A stretch of DNA of 64,000 nt from Tenacibaculum maritimum NCIMB 2154 (lineage in GTDB: Bacteria; Bacteroidota; Bacteroidia; Flavobacteriales; Flavobacteriaceae): the NCBI RefSeq assembly GCF_900119795.1, contig NZ_LT634361.1:372001-436000 (forward strand). The letters run 5' to 3'. Positions 41,495 to 51,127 of this stretch are shown here, piece after piece. How positions within the stretch are numbered: position 1 is the first letter of the stretch; the number at the start of each line of letters is the position of its first letter. A program made the translations under genes and the position numbers. Below the pieces are notes generated by a model that searched no databases, was not told the DNA's origin, and worked only from the letters and a program-made list of their open reading frames with translations.

Positions 41495-42928
41495 TTAAAA
41501 CTCTGCATTTTGAGGGGTTCTTGGAAATGGAATTACATCTCTAATGTTACCCATTCCAGTAGTAAATTGTACTAAGCGTTCAAAGCCTAATCCAAACCCT
41601 GAGTGTACAGCCGTTCCAAACTTACGAGTATCTAAGTACCACCATAATTCCTTTTCATCAATATCTAGTTCAGCCATCTTTTCTTTTAGAACATCCAGGC
41701 GTTCTTCTCTTTGAGAGCCTCCAACCATTTCACCAATACCAGGAAATAGTACATCCATAGCACGAACAGTTTTGCCATCTTCGTTCAAACGCATATAAAA
41801 TGCTTTGATATTTGCAGGATAATCGAATAAAATTACAGGGCATTTAAAGTGTTTTTCTACCAAGTAACGTTCATGTTCTGATTGTAAATCTGCTCCCCAT
41901 TCATTAATTGGAAATTGGAATTTCTTCTTTTTATTTGGCTTAGAATTACGCAGTATTTCAATAGCTTCAGTATAGCTAACTCTTTTAAAGTTATTTTCAA
42001 CAACAAATTGTAGCTTCTCTAGTAAAGTCATTTCGTTGCGCTGTGCTTGTGGCTTTGCTTTATCTTCTTGAATTAACCGATTGTTTAAAAATTCTAGATC
42101 ATCTTTACAGTTGTCAAGAACGTGTTGTAAAACACTCTTTATAAAATCTTCGGAAAGATCCATGTTAGCATCTAAATCATTAAAAGCAACTTCGGGTTCA
42201 ATCATCCAAAATTCAGCTAAATGGCGTGTGGTATTAGAGTTTTCAGCTCTAAATGTAGGACCAAAAGTATATACTTTTCCTAGCGCCATTGCATATGTTT
42301 CGGCTTCTAGTTGTCCTGAAACAGTTAAATTTGTTTCTTTTCCAAAGAAATCTTTTGTATAATCAACCATGCCCTCTTCGGTGAGAGGAGCTTTATTTGC
42401 TTCAAAATTTGTTACATGGAACATTTCTCCAGCTCCTTCAGCATCAGAACCGGTAATGATAGGAGTGTTTACATAGTTAAAACCATTTTCTTGGAAATAT
42501 TTATGAACAGCAAAAGACAAGACAGAGCGTACTCTCATTACTGCTCCAAATGTATTTGTTCTAATACGTAAATGAGCATTTTCACGTAAAAATTCAAAGC
42601 TGTGCTTTTTAGGCTGTATAGGGTATTCTTCAGGATTTGAATCTCCCAATATTTCCAAATCATTTACTTGGATTTCTACCGATTGCCCTTTTCCTTGGCT
42701 TTCTACTAAAGTACCTTTAATACTAACAGCTGCTCCCGTATTTATTCTTTTTAAAAGATTTTCATCCAAATTTTCAAAATCAATAACACATTGAATATTT
42801 TTAATAGTTGAACCATCATTTAAAGCGATAAAACGATTGCTTCTAAATGTTCTAACCCATCCTTTTATGTATACTTCTTGTAAAAATTTGTCAGATTGTA
42901 ATAATTCGATTACGGTACTTCTCTTCAT
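41495..42928 (-). CDS. asnS: Asparaginyl-tRNA synthetase
   Basis: This class IIb synthetase has 477 residues from ATG 42928; an in-frame ATG 24 nt upstream is less likely. The OB-fold anticodon domain is N-terminal ([20 protein letters not shown]). Class II motifs follow: motif 2 [20 protein letters not shown] and motif 3 [20 protein letters not shown]. The promoter at 42973-43003 and terminator at 41438 make it monocistronic. Confidence 0.97.
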   Translation of the reverse strand: MKRSTVIELLQSDKFLQEVYIKGWVRTFRSNRFIALNDGSTIKNIQCVIDFENLDENLLKRINTGAAVSIKGTLVESQGKGQSVEIQVNDLEILGDSNPEEYPIQPKKHSFEFLRENAHLRIRTNTFGAVMRVRSVLSFAVHKYFQENGFNYVNTPIITGSDAEGAGEMFHVTNFEANKAPLTEEGMVDYTKDFFGKETNLTVSGQLEAETYAMALGKVYTFGPTFRAENSNTTRHLAEFWMIEPEVAFNDLDANMDLSEDFIKSVLQHVLDNCKDDLEFLNNRLIQEDKAKPQAQRNEMTLLEKLQFVVENNFKRVSYTEAIEILRNSKPNKKKKFQFPINEWGADLQSEHERYLVEKHFKCPVILFDYPANIKAFYMRLNEDGKTVRAMDVLFPGIGEMVGGSQREERLDVLKEKMAELDIDEKELWWYLDTRKFGTAVHSGFGLGFERLVQFTTGMGNIRDVIPFPRTPQNAEF

Positions 42929-42972
42929 CTTAAAATAAATAAATAAAACCACAAAGTGGTAAATGTGAAGAG

Positions 42973-43003
42973 CAAAGATACTTTTTTAGTAGATAATGAG
43001 CAA
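42973..43003 (-). promoter_or_regulatory. Promoter of asnS
   Basis: On the minus strand TATCTTTG (42973-42980) and TTG (43001-43003) are 20 nt apart, a near-ideal Bacteroidota promoter. The leader holds a small ACCAC/GTGGT hairpin. Confidence 0.65.
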
Positions 43004-43123
43004 TGAAGAATTCTATTATAAATTTCTTAAGAAAAGAATTTTATAATACTTAAAGTTTAAGATTGATAAAAGGTTTTTATGATGTAGAAATAAGAGTTGA
43101 TTTGTATTTGATAAGCTACTTAT

Positions 43124-43166
43124 AAAAATTAGCTTGCTTAAAATATGTTTAGGCAAGCTAATTTTT
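43124..43166 (-). terminator. Intrinsic terminator of the MMPL exporter gene
   Basis: AAAAATTAGCTTGC (43124-43137) pairs with GCAAGCTAATTTTT (43153-43166). On the minus strand it begins at the stop codon and ends in a T-run. Confidence 0.85.
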
Positions 43167-45541
43167 TAATGTGTTTTTTTTGATTCTTCCTTTGGAGGAA
43201 TGATTTTTATTTTAGGCTCCTTAAATACGGTTTCATTAGATATTTTCTTTTCAAAAGTCAATAGGAGAGAGGGTAGCAAAATAAGATTAGAAATCATAGC
43301 AAAGAGTAGTGTAACAGATACTAAACCTCCTAGAGCAATGGTTCCTCCAAAGCTAGAAACTGTAAATACCAAGAACCCAAAAAATAGCACGATAGATGTA
43401 TAAAACATACTAACTCCCGTTTCCTGTAAAGCGTTGTAAACAGACTTACGGATCTTCCAGTTATTAGCTTGTAATTCTTGTCTGTATTTAGCTAAAAAGT
43501 GGATAGTATCGTCAACAGAAATACCAAAAGCAATACTAAATACTAATATGGTTGATGGTTTTATAGGGATGTTAAAGAAGCCCATTAATCCAGCAGTAAG
43601 TAATAAAGGTAAGATATTAGGGAGAAGTGATATTAAAATCATTTGATAGGAACGGAACATCCATGCCATAAAAAGTGAAATTAATAAAATGGCTAATGAT
43701 AAAGAGATTACCAAATTTTTAATAAGGTAATTTGTCCCCTTTATAAAAACAAGTGCTTTTCCAGTAAAGGTAACATCATATTTCTCTTTAGGGAATTCTT
43801 TATCAACAACAGCTTTTAGTCGATCTTGGATGATATCCATTTTATCTGTTCCAATATCTTTCATAAAAGTAGTAATCCTAGCGTATCTGCCTGTAGAATC
43901 AACAAAATTCTTTAGCATTCCCGAGTTATTAGTGGAGTTTTTCGTATAAGCAAAAATATGAGCTTTTTCTTGACTCGTAGGGAGCTGGTAATATTTTGTT
44001 TTTCCTTTGTAATATGCTTGTTTCGAGTATTTAACAAGGTTAATGATAGATACGGGTTTTGATAATTCAGGAAAACTTTCTATTGTTTCATTTATTTTTT
44101 CCATCTTTTTTAAGGTGGAAAGCTTCATTACTCCTTTTTCTTTTTTAGTATCTACCAAAATTTCTAATGGCATAATTCCTCCAAATTCTTTTTCAAAGAA
44201 CTTGATGTCTTTATAAAAATCCATTCCTTTAGGCATATCCTCAATGAGACTACCTGATACACGTATTTGATATACTCCAATAATTCCAAATATGATGACT
44301 AAAACGGTGGTGATATATACCGCTATTCTTCTATTTCTAACAGTGTCCTCCATCCAGTTTACAATGTTGTCAATCCATTTTTTTTCCAGATGGTTTAAAT
44401 GCTTCTTTTTAGGGAGAGGCATAAAACTATAAAGAATAGGGATGATGAGTAAAGCTAGAATAAAAATACTGATAATATTTATAGAAGCTAAAATACCAAA
44501 TTCTCGTAGTAATTGACTCTTTACAAAAACAAAAGTGGCAAACCCTGAAGCAGTAGTGATATTGGTCATCAATGTAGCATTTCCTATTTTAGAAATGACA
44601 CGTTGTAAAGATTTTGCTTGGTTACCGTGTTTTTTTACTTCCTGTTGGTATTTATTAATTAAGAATACTGCATTAGGAACTCCTATTACAATAATCAAAG
44701 GAGGTATTAAAGCAGTTAAAACAGTAATTTCATATCGGAATAAGCCAATGAAGCCAAAGGCCCAAACAACTCCAATACTTACTACCAAAAGAGTAATAAA
44801 AGTTGCTCTAAACGATCTAAAAAAGAAAAAGAAAATAACAGCGGTAACAAGAAGAGCTAAGCCTACAAAAGTTCCTATTTCGTCAACAATATTTTGAGAG
44901 TTTACTGTACGAATATATGGCATACCAGAAACTCGAATATCGATATGGTTGTCTTTTTCAAATTTTGCTATAGTTGGGATTAAGTTATCATAGATAAAGT
45001 CTCTACGAACAGGAGTGTTTACAATATCTTTTTTTAAATAGATGGCGGTTTGAATAGTCCCTTCTTCGTTATATAATAAATTATTATAGAAAGGAAGCTT
45101 TTCAAATAATTGTTTTTTTATACGTTGAATTTCTTCTTCTGTAGAAGGAGAATTGCTAAAAAGAGGTTCTGTGATAAACTTCCTTTTTTTTCTATCTGCT
45201 TTTAATTTTTGAACATCTGCCAAAGAAACAGAGAACTCTACTTCAGGAGCGACATCTATTTTTTGAATTAAAGCATTCCAAGCGTTAAATTTTTTAGGAG
45301 TGAATAGTGTTGTGTCTTTTACTCCAAGAATGATTAGGTTACCTTCTTCACCAAAAATTTCTAGAAATTTGTTGTATTGGATATTGGCTTCATGATTTTC
45401 TGGTAATAGATTTGCTTCCGTATAGGAAAAGCGCATATATTTCATCTGTGTTACCAAAAAGGTAGTAGCAATAGCAATTAATATTAAAATAATATATCTA
45501 CCTCTTAAGATGAGTCCAGCTACTTTAGTCCAAAAGTTCAT
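43166..45541 (-). CDS. MMPL/RND-superfamily exporter
   Basis: This protein of 791 residues has twelve membrane segments in two halves, each with one large extracytoplasmic domain (about residues 40-215 and 430-600). The sterol-sensing-like clusters are ITVLTALIPPLIIVIGVPNA with VFLINKYQQE in the first half, and VFSIAFGISVDDTIHFLAKY in the second. It is the predicted-exporter RND family (PF03176-like) rather than the AcrB family; hopanoid, lipid or peptide export are possible. It stands alone. Confidence 0.88.
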   Translation of the reverse strand: MNFWTKVAGLILRGRYIILILIAIATTFLVTQMKYMRFSYTEANLLPENHEANIQYNKFLEIFGEEGNLIILGVKDTTLFTPKKFNAWNALIQKIDVAPEVEFSVSLADVQKLKADRKKRKFITEPLFSNSPSTEEEIQRIKKQLFEKLPFYNNLLYNEEGTIQTAIYLKKDIVNTPVRRDFIYDNLIPTIAKFEKDNHIDIRVSGMPYIRTVNSQNIVDEIGTFVGLALLVTAVIFFFFFRSFRATFITLLVVSIGVVWAFGFIGLFRYEITVLTALIPPLIIVIGVPNAVFLINKYQQEVKKHGNQAKSLQRVISKIGNATLMTNITTASGFATFVFVKSQLLREFGILASINIISIFILALLIIPILYSFMPLPKKKHLNHLEKKWIDNIVNWMEDTVRNRRIAVYITTVLVIIFGIIGVYQIRVSGSLIEDMPKGMDFYKDIKFFEKEFGGIMPLEILVDTKKEKGVMKLSTLKKMEKINETIESFPELSKPVSIINLVKYSKQAYYKGKTKYYQLPTSQEKAHIFAYTKNSTNNSGMLKNFVDSTGRYARITTFMKDIGTDKMDIIQDRLKAVVDKEFPKEKYDVTFTGKALVFIKGTNYLIKNLVISLSLAILLISLFMAWMFRSYQMILISLLPNILPLLLTAGLMGFFNIPIKPSTILVFSIAFGISVDDTIHFLAKYRQELQANNWKIRKSVYNALQETGVSMFYTSIVLFFGFLVFTVSSFGGTIALGGLVSVTLLFAMISNLILLPSLLLTFEKKISNETVFKEPKIKIIPPKEESKKTH

Positions 45542-45587
45542 TCAAAAAAAATTTCTGTAAAGTTATTAATTAAATATGAAGTTTTTA

Positions 45588-45625
45588 GAAAAAAAAAGAG
45601 TGTTAAAAAAACACTCCTTTTTTTT
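45588..45625 (-). terminator. Intrinsic terminator after frr
   Basis: GAGTGT (45598-45603) pairs with ACACTC (45611-45616), extended by A and T runs on each side. Confidence 0.75.
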
Positions 45626-45640
45626 ATAGGTATCATTGAT

Positions 45641-46195
45641 TTATACCGTCATGATTTCTTTCTCTTTTACAGAAAGTTTAGCATCTATTTCTTTTACAAA
45701 ACTATCTGTAAGTTTTTGAATTTCAGCTTCTGCGTCTTTTTTTATGTCGTCAGAAATATCCGTTTTTTTAACGTCATTATTTCCATCTTTTCTAGCATTT
45801 CTGACACCAACTTTTGCATGTTCAGCCTCAGCTTTTGCTTGTTTTGCTAATTCTTTACGACGTTCTTCTGTGAGAGCAGGAACGTTGATGATGATTAAAT
45901 CTCCATTATTCATAGGATTAAAACCTAGATTAGCAATCATAATTGCTTTTTCTATTTCCTGTAACATATTCTTTTCCCAAGGCTGAATTGTAATAGTTCT
46001 AGCATCGGAAGTACTAACGTTAGCAACTTGGCTTAGCGGTGTTTGAGATCCATAATAATCTACAGTTACATTGGCTAGCATTGCAGGAGTAGCTTTACCT
46101 GCTCTAATAGCACGCAGTTCCTTTTCTAAATGAGTAATTGCGCTTTGCATTGCTTCTTTTGTACTGTCTATAATAAATTCAATTTCTTCGTTCAT
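45641..46195 (-). CDS. frr: Ribosome-recycling factor
   Basis: This protein of 184 residues has the family signature: MQSAITHLEKELRAIRAGKA, then TPLSQVANVSTSDARTITIQ, then LTEERRKELAKQAKAEAEHA. With EF-G it splits the post-termination ribosome. It follows pyrH by 26 nt on the same strand, the usual order. Confidence 0.96.
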   Translation of the reverse strand: MNEEIEFIIDSTKEAMQSAITHLEKELRAIRAGKATPAMLANVTVDYYGSQTPLSQVANVSTSDARTITIQPWEKNMLQEIEKAIMIANLGFNPMNNGDLIIINVPALTEERRKELAKQAKAEAEHAKVGVRNARKDGNNDVKKTDISDDIKKDAEAEIQKLTDSFVKEIDAKLSVKEKEIMTV

Positions 46196-46221
46196 CTTTT
46201 CAAGTATTTATAAAGATTTGC

Positions 46222-46959
<738 letters not shown>

Positions 46960-46994
46960 CGGATTTTTTTTGAGTTTAATTTTTTTGTATCAAA

Positions 46995-47022
46995 AAAAAC
47001 CACTCTTTTTAGAGTGGTTTTT
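46995..47022 (-). terminator. Intrinsic terminator after tsf
   Basis: AAAAACCACTCT (46995-47006), TTTT loop, AGAGTGGTTTTT (47011-47022): perfect 12-bp stem. Confidence 0.9.
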
Positions 47023-47043
47023 ATATGAATTGAGAAGAGTTTA

Positions 47044-48009
47044 TTACCCTAAAGTAACTCGTACGAAGTTTTTCACTTGCACATCTCCATAAGTCTCTAC
47101 ATATTCAGCAACACTTTTCTTTTCATCTTTGATGAAATTTTGATCTAGCAAGCATTGCTCTTGATCTAAAGTAGTATTGTCTGAGATGAATCTTTCCATT
47201 TTTCCAGGTAAAATTCTATCCCAAATTTTTTCAGGCTTACCTTCTGCTTTCAATTCAGCTTTAGCATCTTCTTGAGCTTTAGCTAATACTTCTTCAGTTA
47301 ATTGAGCCATTGAAATGTACTGAGGTACATTTTTAAGAGTTTTTCCAAGTCTGGCTAACTCGATATTATCTTTTTCAATAACAGCGATTCTTGCTTCAGT
47401 TTCAGCAGCAACAAAAGCTGGATCAAAATCTTTATAAGATAAAGTAGTAGCTCCCATAGAAGCAGCTTGCATTGCTAAATCTTTAGTTAGTACATCAGAT
47501 TTATCTATTGCTTCAGTAAGACCAACAATTGCAGCGATTTTACCAATATGAGTATATGCACCTACATAAGCAGCTTCAATCTTTTCAAAAGAAGTGATGT
47601 CTAATTTTTCACCGATAACACCAGTTTGCTCCACTAATTTATCTGCAACAGTCATTCCTCCGAAATCAGCAGCAAGGAAAGCATCCTTGTCATCATAATT
47701 TAAAGCAATTTCAGCAAATTGGTTTGCTAACTCTTTAAAAGAATCATTTTTACCAACAAAATCAGTTTCACAAGCTAAAACAATAGCAACACCTTTTGTA
47801 TTGTCATCATTTATTTTTGTAACGGCAACACCTTCAGTTGATTCTCTATCAGCTCTTTTAGCTGCGATTTTTTGACCTTTTTTACGTAAAATATCAATTG
47901 CTTTGTCGAAATCTCCCTCTGCTTCAACTAATGCCTTTTTACAGTCCATCATTCCAGCACCGGTAGCTTCTCTTAATTTTTTTACGTCAGCAGCACTTAT
48001 TTTTCCCAT
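47044..48009 (-). CDS. tsf: Elongation factor Ts
   Basis: This protein of 321 residues has the N-terminal UBA-like TDVxRLRxxTGAGMMDCKKAL motif in the form VKKLREATGAGMMDCKKALV and the core domain signature ETDFVGKNDSFKELA. The C-terminal dimerisation domain is larger than in E. coli, as in other Bacteroidota. It recycles EF-Tu-GDP. It follows rpsB by 26 nt. Confidence 0.96.
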   Translation of the reverse strand: MGKISAADVKKLREATGAGMMDCKKALVEAEGDFDKAIDILRKKGQKIAAKRADRESTEGVAVTKINDDNTKGVAIVLACETDFVGKNDSFKELANQFAEIALNYDDKDAFLAADFGGMTVADKLVEQTGVIGEKLDITSFEKIEAAYVGAYTHIGKIAAIVGLTEAIDKSDVLTKDLAMQAASMGATTLSYKDFDPAFVAAETEARIAVIEKDNIELARLGKTLKNVPQYISMAQLTEEVLAKAQEDAKAELKAEGKPEKIWDRILPGKMERFISDNTTLDQEQCLLDQNFIKDEKKSVAEYVETYGDVQVKNFVRVTLG

Positions 48010-48035
48010 GTCACTTAATATTTTTTGTTGTATTT

Positions 48036-48794
48036 TTATTTTGTTTCTTCTGTAGCAGGAGTTTCAACTTTAGAAGCAGGAGCTTCTTTAGTTTTTTCTT
48101 TCTCTGCTTTTCTATCAGCCAACCCTTCAGCAATAGCTTTAGTTACGTGGCTTAATACTTTGTCAATAGATTTAGAAGCGTCATCATTTGCTGGGATAAT
48201 AAAATCAATTGGTCTAGGATCAGAGTTGGTATCAACCATTGCAAAAATTGGAATGTTCAATTTTTGAGCTTCAGCGATAGCAATATGCTCTTTCTTTACA
48301 TCAACAACAAATAAAGCACCAGGTAAACGAGTCATGTCAGAAATAGAACCTAAGTTTTTTTCTAACTTTTCTCTTTGACGATTGATTTGTAATTTTTCTC
48401 TTTTAGATAAAGCATCAAAAGATCCATCTTGCTTCATTCTATCAATATGAGCCATTTTTTTCACGGCTTTTCTGATAGTAACAAAGTTTGTTAACATACC
48501 ACCAGGCCAACGCTCAGTAATATACGGCATGTTCACTGCTTTAGCTTGCTCAGCAACAATATCTTTAGCTTGTTTTTTAGTAGCTACAAATAATATTTTA
48601 CGACCTGAGTTTGCTATTTTTTGCAAGGCTGCAGAAGTTTCTTCAATTTTTGCAGCTGTTTTATACAAATCAATGATATGAACACCATTACGTTCTGTAT
48701 AAATATATGGAGCCATGTTAGGGTTCCATTTTCTAGTTAAGTGACCAAAGTGTACGCCACTTTCTAATAATTCTTGAATGTTTACGTTTGCCAT
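48036..48794 (-). CDS. rpsB: 30S ribosomal protein S2
   Basis: This protein has 252 residues from ATG 48794 (MANVNIQELLESGVHFGHLT); a frame-extending ATG at 48830 lies in the structured leader and is rejected. Landmarks are WNPNMAPYIYTERNGVHIID, ERWPGGMLTNFVTIRKAVKK and VVDVKKEHIAIAEAQKLNIP. The C-terminal 20 residues are a Lys/Glu/Ala-rich tail. A 150-nt leader with three hairpins separates it from rpsI. Confidence 0.96.
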   Translation of the reverse strand: MANVNIQELLESGVHFGHLTRKWNPNMAPYIYTERNGVHIIDLYKTAAKIEETSAALQKIANSGRKILFVATKKQAKDIVAEQAKAVNMPYITERWPGGMLTNFVTIRKAVKKMAHIDRMKQDGSFDALSKREKLQINRQREKLEKNLGSISDMTRLPGALFVVDVKKEHIAIAEAQKLNIPIFAMVDTNSDPRPIDFIIPANDDASKSIDKVLSHVTKAIAEGLADRKAEKEKTKEAPASKVETPATEETK

Positions 48795-48828
48795 TTTAAT
48801 AAATGTGTTTACTTTCTGATTTAATAGC

Positions 48829-48934
48829 AATACTTAAGTAGTCTTTCGAGTCTTAAGTATTTAGATGCTAAACTGTTAAAAATATTTGAATAACAGTTCT
48901 TTAACGTTTTTAATTTGTTGGGATAGGTTCCCAA
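48829..48934 (-). promoter_or_regulatory. Structured leader ahead of rpsB (three hairpins)
   Basis: Three stems lie between rpsI and rpsB: TTGGGA/TCCCAA (48918-48923 with 48929-48934), AACTGTTA/TAACAGTT (48871-48878 with 48891-48898) and AATACTTAAG/CTTAAGTATT (48829-48838 with 48852-48861). None ends in a minus-strand T-run, so they do not look like terminators. Autoregulation by S2, known for rpsB-tsf in other bacteria, is a possible role. Confidence 0.45.
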
Positions 48935-48944
48935 AAAAATGATA

Positions 48945-49331
48945 TTAACGCTTAGAGAACTGGAATTTCTTACGAGCTTTCTTCTGACCGAATTTTTTAC
49001 GCTCAACCATTCTAGGATCACGAGTTAATAATCCTTCTGGTTTTAATATAGCTTTGTGCTCTTCGTTAATTGAAACTAAAGCTCTTGTGATTGCTAAACG
49101 AATTGCTTCTGCTTGACCAGTAACTCCTCCTCCGTAAACATTTACTTTAACGTCATAAGATTCTAAAGTATTTGTTAACATTAAAGGTTGTCTAACTTTA
49201 TACTGTAAAGTAGCTGTAGTTAAATAGTCGTTTAAATCTTTTTTGTTTACTGTGATGTTTCCTTTACCCTCTGAAAGATAAATACGAGCAACAGCTGTTT
49301 TTCTTCTACCTATTTTGTGTACAGTTTCCAT
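48945..49331 (-). CDS. rpsI: 30S ribosomal protein S9
   Basis: This protein of 128 residues begins METVHKIGRRKTAVARIYLS and ends GLLTRDPRMVERKKFGQKKA followed by RKKFQFSKR, the universal basic S9 tail that reaches the decoding centre. Its ATG overlaps the rplM stop (TAATG), so the two are translationally coupled. Confidence 0.97.
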   Translation of the reverse strand: METVHKIGRRKTAVARIYLSEGKGNITVNKKDLNDYLTTATLQYKVRQPLMLTNTLESYDVKVNVYGGGVTGQAEAIRLAITRALVSINEEHKAILKPEGLLTRDPRMVERKKFGQKKARKKFQFSKR

Positions 49332-49786
49332 TATTTAAGATCATTAAGGTTAATAGCCTTTGGTTTTTGAGCTGCTTGACCGTGCTCAGTACCTGCATAG
49401 ACATATAAATTTTTGTATAAAGTGCTACCTAATTTGTTTTTAGGTAACATTCCTTTTACTGCTTTTTCGATTAATCTTGTAGGATCTTTTTCGAACATTT
49501 CTGTAGCAGTAAGTGATCTCTGACCTCCTGGATATCCTGTATGACGGATATAAGACTTATCAGTCCATTTTTTACCAGTTAGGTTAATTTTTTCTGCGTT
49601 GATAATAACCACATTGTCTCCACAATCTACATGAGGAGTGTAATTTGGTTTGTGTTTACCTCTAATTAGCTTTGCTACTTTAGAAGCTAGACGACCCAAC
49701 GTTTGCCCGTCCGCATCAACTAAAACCCACTCTTTATTTACAGTGTTTTTATTTGCTGATACTGTTTTGTAACTTAATGTGTTCAT
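49331..49786 (-). CDS. rplM: 50S ribosomal protein L13
   Basis: This protein of 151 residues has the L13 core: WVLVDADGQTLGRLASKVAK, then LIRGKHKPNYTPHVDCGDNV, then GKKWTDKSYIRHTGYPGGQR and AVKGMLPKNKLG. It is the first gene of rplM-rpsI-rpsB-tsf. The promoter is at 49844-49873. Confidence 0.97.
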   Translation of the reverse strand: MNTLSYKTVSANKNTVNKEWVLVDADGQTLGRLASKVAKLIRGKHKPNYTPHVDCGDNVVIINAEKINLTGKKWTDKSYIRHTGYPGGQRSLTATEMFEKDPTRLIEKAVKGMLPKNKLGSTLYKNLYVYAGTEHGQAAQKPKAINLNDLK

Positions 49787-49843
49787 AATTACACGATTAG
49801 TTTTTGTTTATTAATAATTATTTTGGTCCTTAAAAAAGGTCTG

Positions 49844-49873
49844 CAAATGTACAATTATTTATTTGAGAAACAA
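49844..49873 (-). promoter_or_regulatory. Promoter of the rplM-rpsI-rpsB-tsf operon
   Basis: On the minus strand TACATTTG (49844-49851) and TTG (49871-49873) are separated by 19 nt. The leader of about 50 nt follows. Confidence 0.7.
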
Positions 49874-49972
49874 ACAAATAGTTCGTTAGATTTGTTTAAT
49901 AGCGTAGAGTGCTATTTTGGTAGTAAGTTACTTAATTTTATGGGTGTTTATTTCTATGATACAATAGAAATA

Positions 49973-50006
49973 AAAAAAAGCGCATCAGAATTGATGCGCT
50001 TTTTTT
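49973..50006 (-). terminator. Intrinsic terminator of the OmpA-like gene
   Basis: AAAAAAAGCGCATCA (49973-49987) pairs with TGATGCGCTTTTTTT (49992-50006) over a 4-nt loop. Confidence 0.9.
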
Positions 50007-50034
50007 AGTGTTTGTTTAAATAATTCAATAATGA

Positions 50035-50880
50035 CTATTCAACTTTTTGATCTAATAGGTTAAAAAATTGATTGAGTCTAGGTAAAATAATAATTTTGGT
50101 TCTTCTGTTTTTCGATTTATTAGCAGGAGAGTCGTTTGAAACTAAAGGAACATAGCTACTTCTACCTGCAGCAATTAACCTACTAGGGGCAACGCCATAT
50201 TGATTTTGTAATGCTCTTACAATAGCGGTAGAACGTTTAACACTTAAATCCCAGTTATCTTTTACCGCGGCAGTGTTAATAGGAGTATCGTCGGTATGAC
50301 CTTCAATCATAACGTCCATTTCAGGCTGACCATTTACTACAGTAGCTACTTTTTGTAAAACACTTGATGCTTTATCAGTGATAGCATAACTTCCGCTTTT
50401 AAATAGTAATTTATCTGATATAGAAATAAAAACTACTGTTTTTTCAACATTTACTTCAATATCTTTATCGTCAATTCCTTCTTGAAGTTCTTTCTTTAGA
50501 TGAAAGGCTACAACTAAGTTTAAAGAATCTTTTTTAGAAGCAGCTGCTCTAATCTTATTAATGTACTTATCTTTTTTACTTAGTTGTGAGAGAGTTTCTT
50601 TAATATTATCATTAGCTCCTTTTGTAAGAACTGTTAGGTTTTCTACTTGGTTTAATGTATTTTCTTTGTCTTTTCTTAAATCAGCTACAGTAGTTTCTAG
50701 CGTACTTGCTTGATTTTGATATCTTTCTTTTTCAATAAGACATTTCTGTAAATTAGTATTTGCAGCTAATAATTCTTTTTTAGTTTTTTCGTGCTTAACT
50801 TGTAAAGCTTCTAAATCTTTTTTTGAGGCGCAAGAGCTTGCAATGATGGTAAATGATAGTAATAATGCGATTTTCTTCAT
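50035..50880 (-). CDS. OmpA-family lipoprotein
   Basis: This protein of 281 residues has a lipoprotein signal (IIASSCASKK), a coiled coil over residues 20-110, and a C-terminal OmpA peptidoglycan-binding domain (LLFKSGSYAITDKASSVLQK, VMIEGHTDDTPI, NRRTKIIILP). It should tie the outer membrane to peptidoglycan. A TACCTTTG on the minus strand (50906-50913) lies 25 nt before the start. Confidence 0.92.
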   Translation of the reverse strand: MKKIALLLSFTIIASSCASKKDLEALQVKHEKTKKELLAANTNLQKCLIEKERYQNQASTLETTVADLRKDKENTLNQVENLTVLTKGANDNIKETLSQLSKKDKYINKIRAAASKKDSLNLVVAFHLKKELQEGIDDKDIEVNVEKTVVFISISDKLLFKSGSYAITDKASSVLQKVATVVNGQPEMDVMIEGHTDDTPINTAAVKDNWDLSVKRSTAIVRALQNQYGVAPSRLIAAGRSSYVPLVSNDSPANKSKNRRTKIIILPRLNQFFNLLDQKVE

Positions 50881-50905
50881 GTCTAAACCTTAATTATAAG
50901 TAGAA

Positions 50906-50913
50906 CAAAGGTA
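50906..50913 (-). promoter_or_regulatory. -7 promoter element of the OmpA-like gene
   Basis: The minus strand reads TACCTTTG, a match to TAnnTTTG, 25 nt before ATG 50880. Confidence 0.5.
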
Positions 50914-51087
50914 AATAAATGAATGCATAAATAAATACAATGATGTATATTTTATGAGCATTTTAAGAAAATACTAAATAATGGATGTTCTTTTAAAAGA
51001 AATCATATGATTTCCTTTTTAATAAAAAGAATCTTCTAAATCGTTATTTGCTTCTAATTATACTTATTTAGATTTAATAAAAATAAG

Positions 51088-51095
51088 TAAATTTG
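51088..51095 (+). promoter_or_regulatory. -7 promoter element of the T9SS adhesin-like gene
   Basis: TAAATTTG lies 32 nt before ATG 51128. A TTG partner is not clear. Confidence 0.5.
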
Positions 51096-51127
51096 CTGCC
51101 AATTATTAATAATCAATTAACCGTAAT

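Noticed and set aside
49823..50008. 61-codon open frame on the plus strand
   Set aside because: It overlaps the rplM promoter and the OmpA-like terminator; a chance frame.
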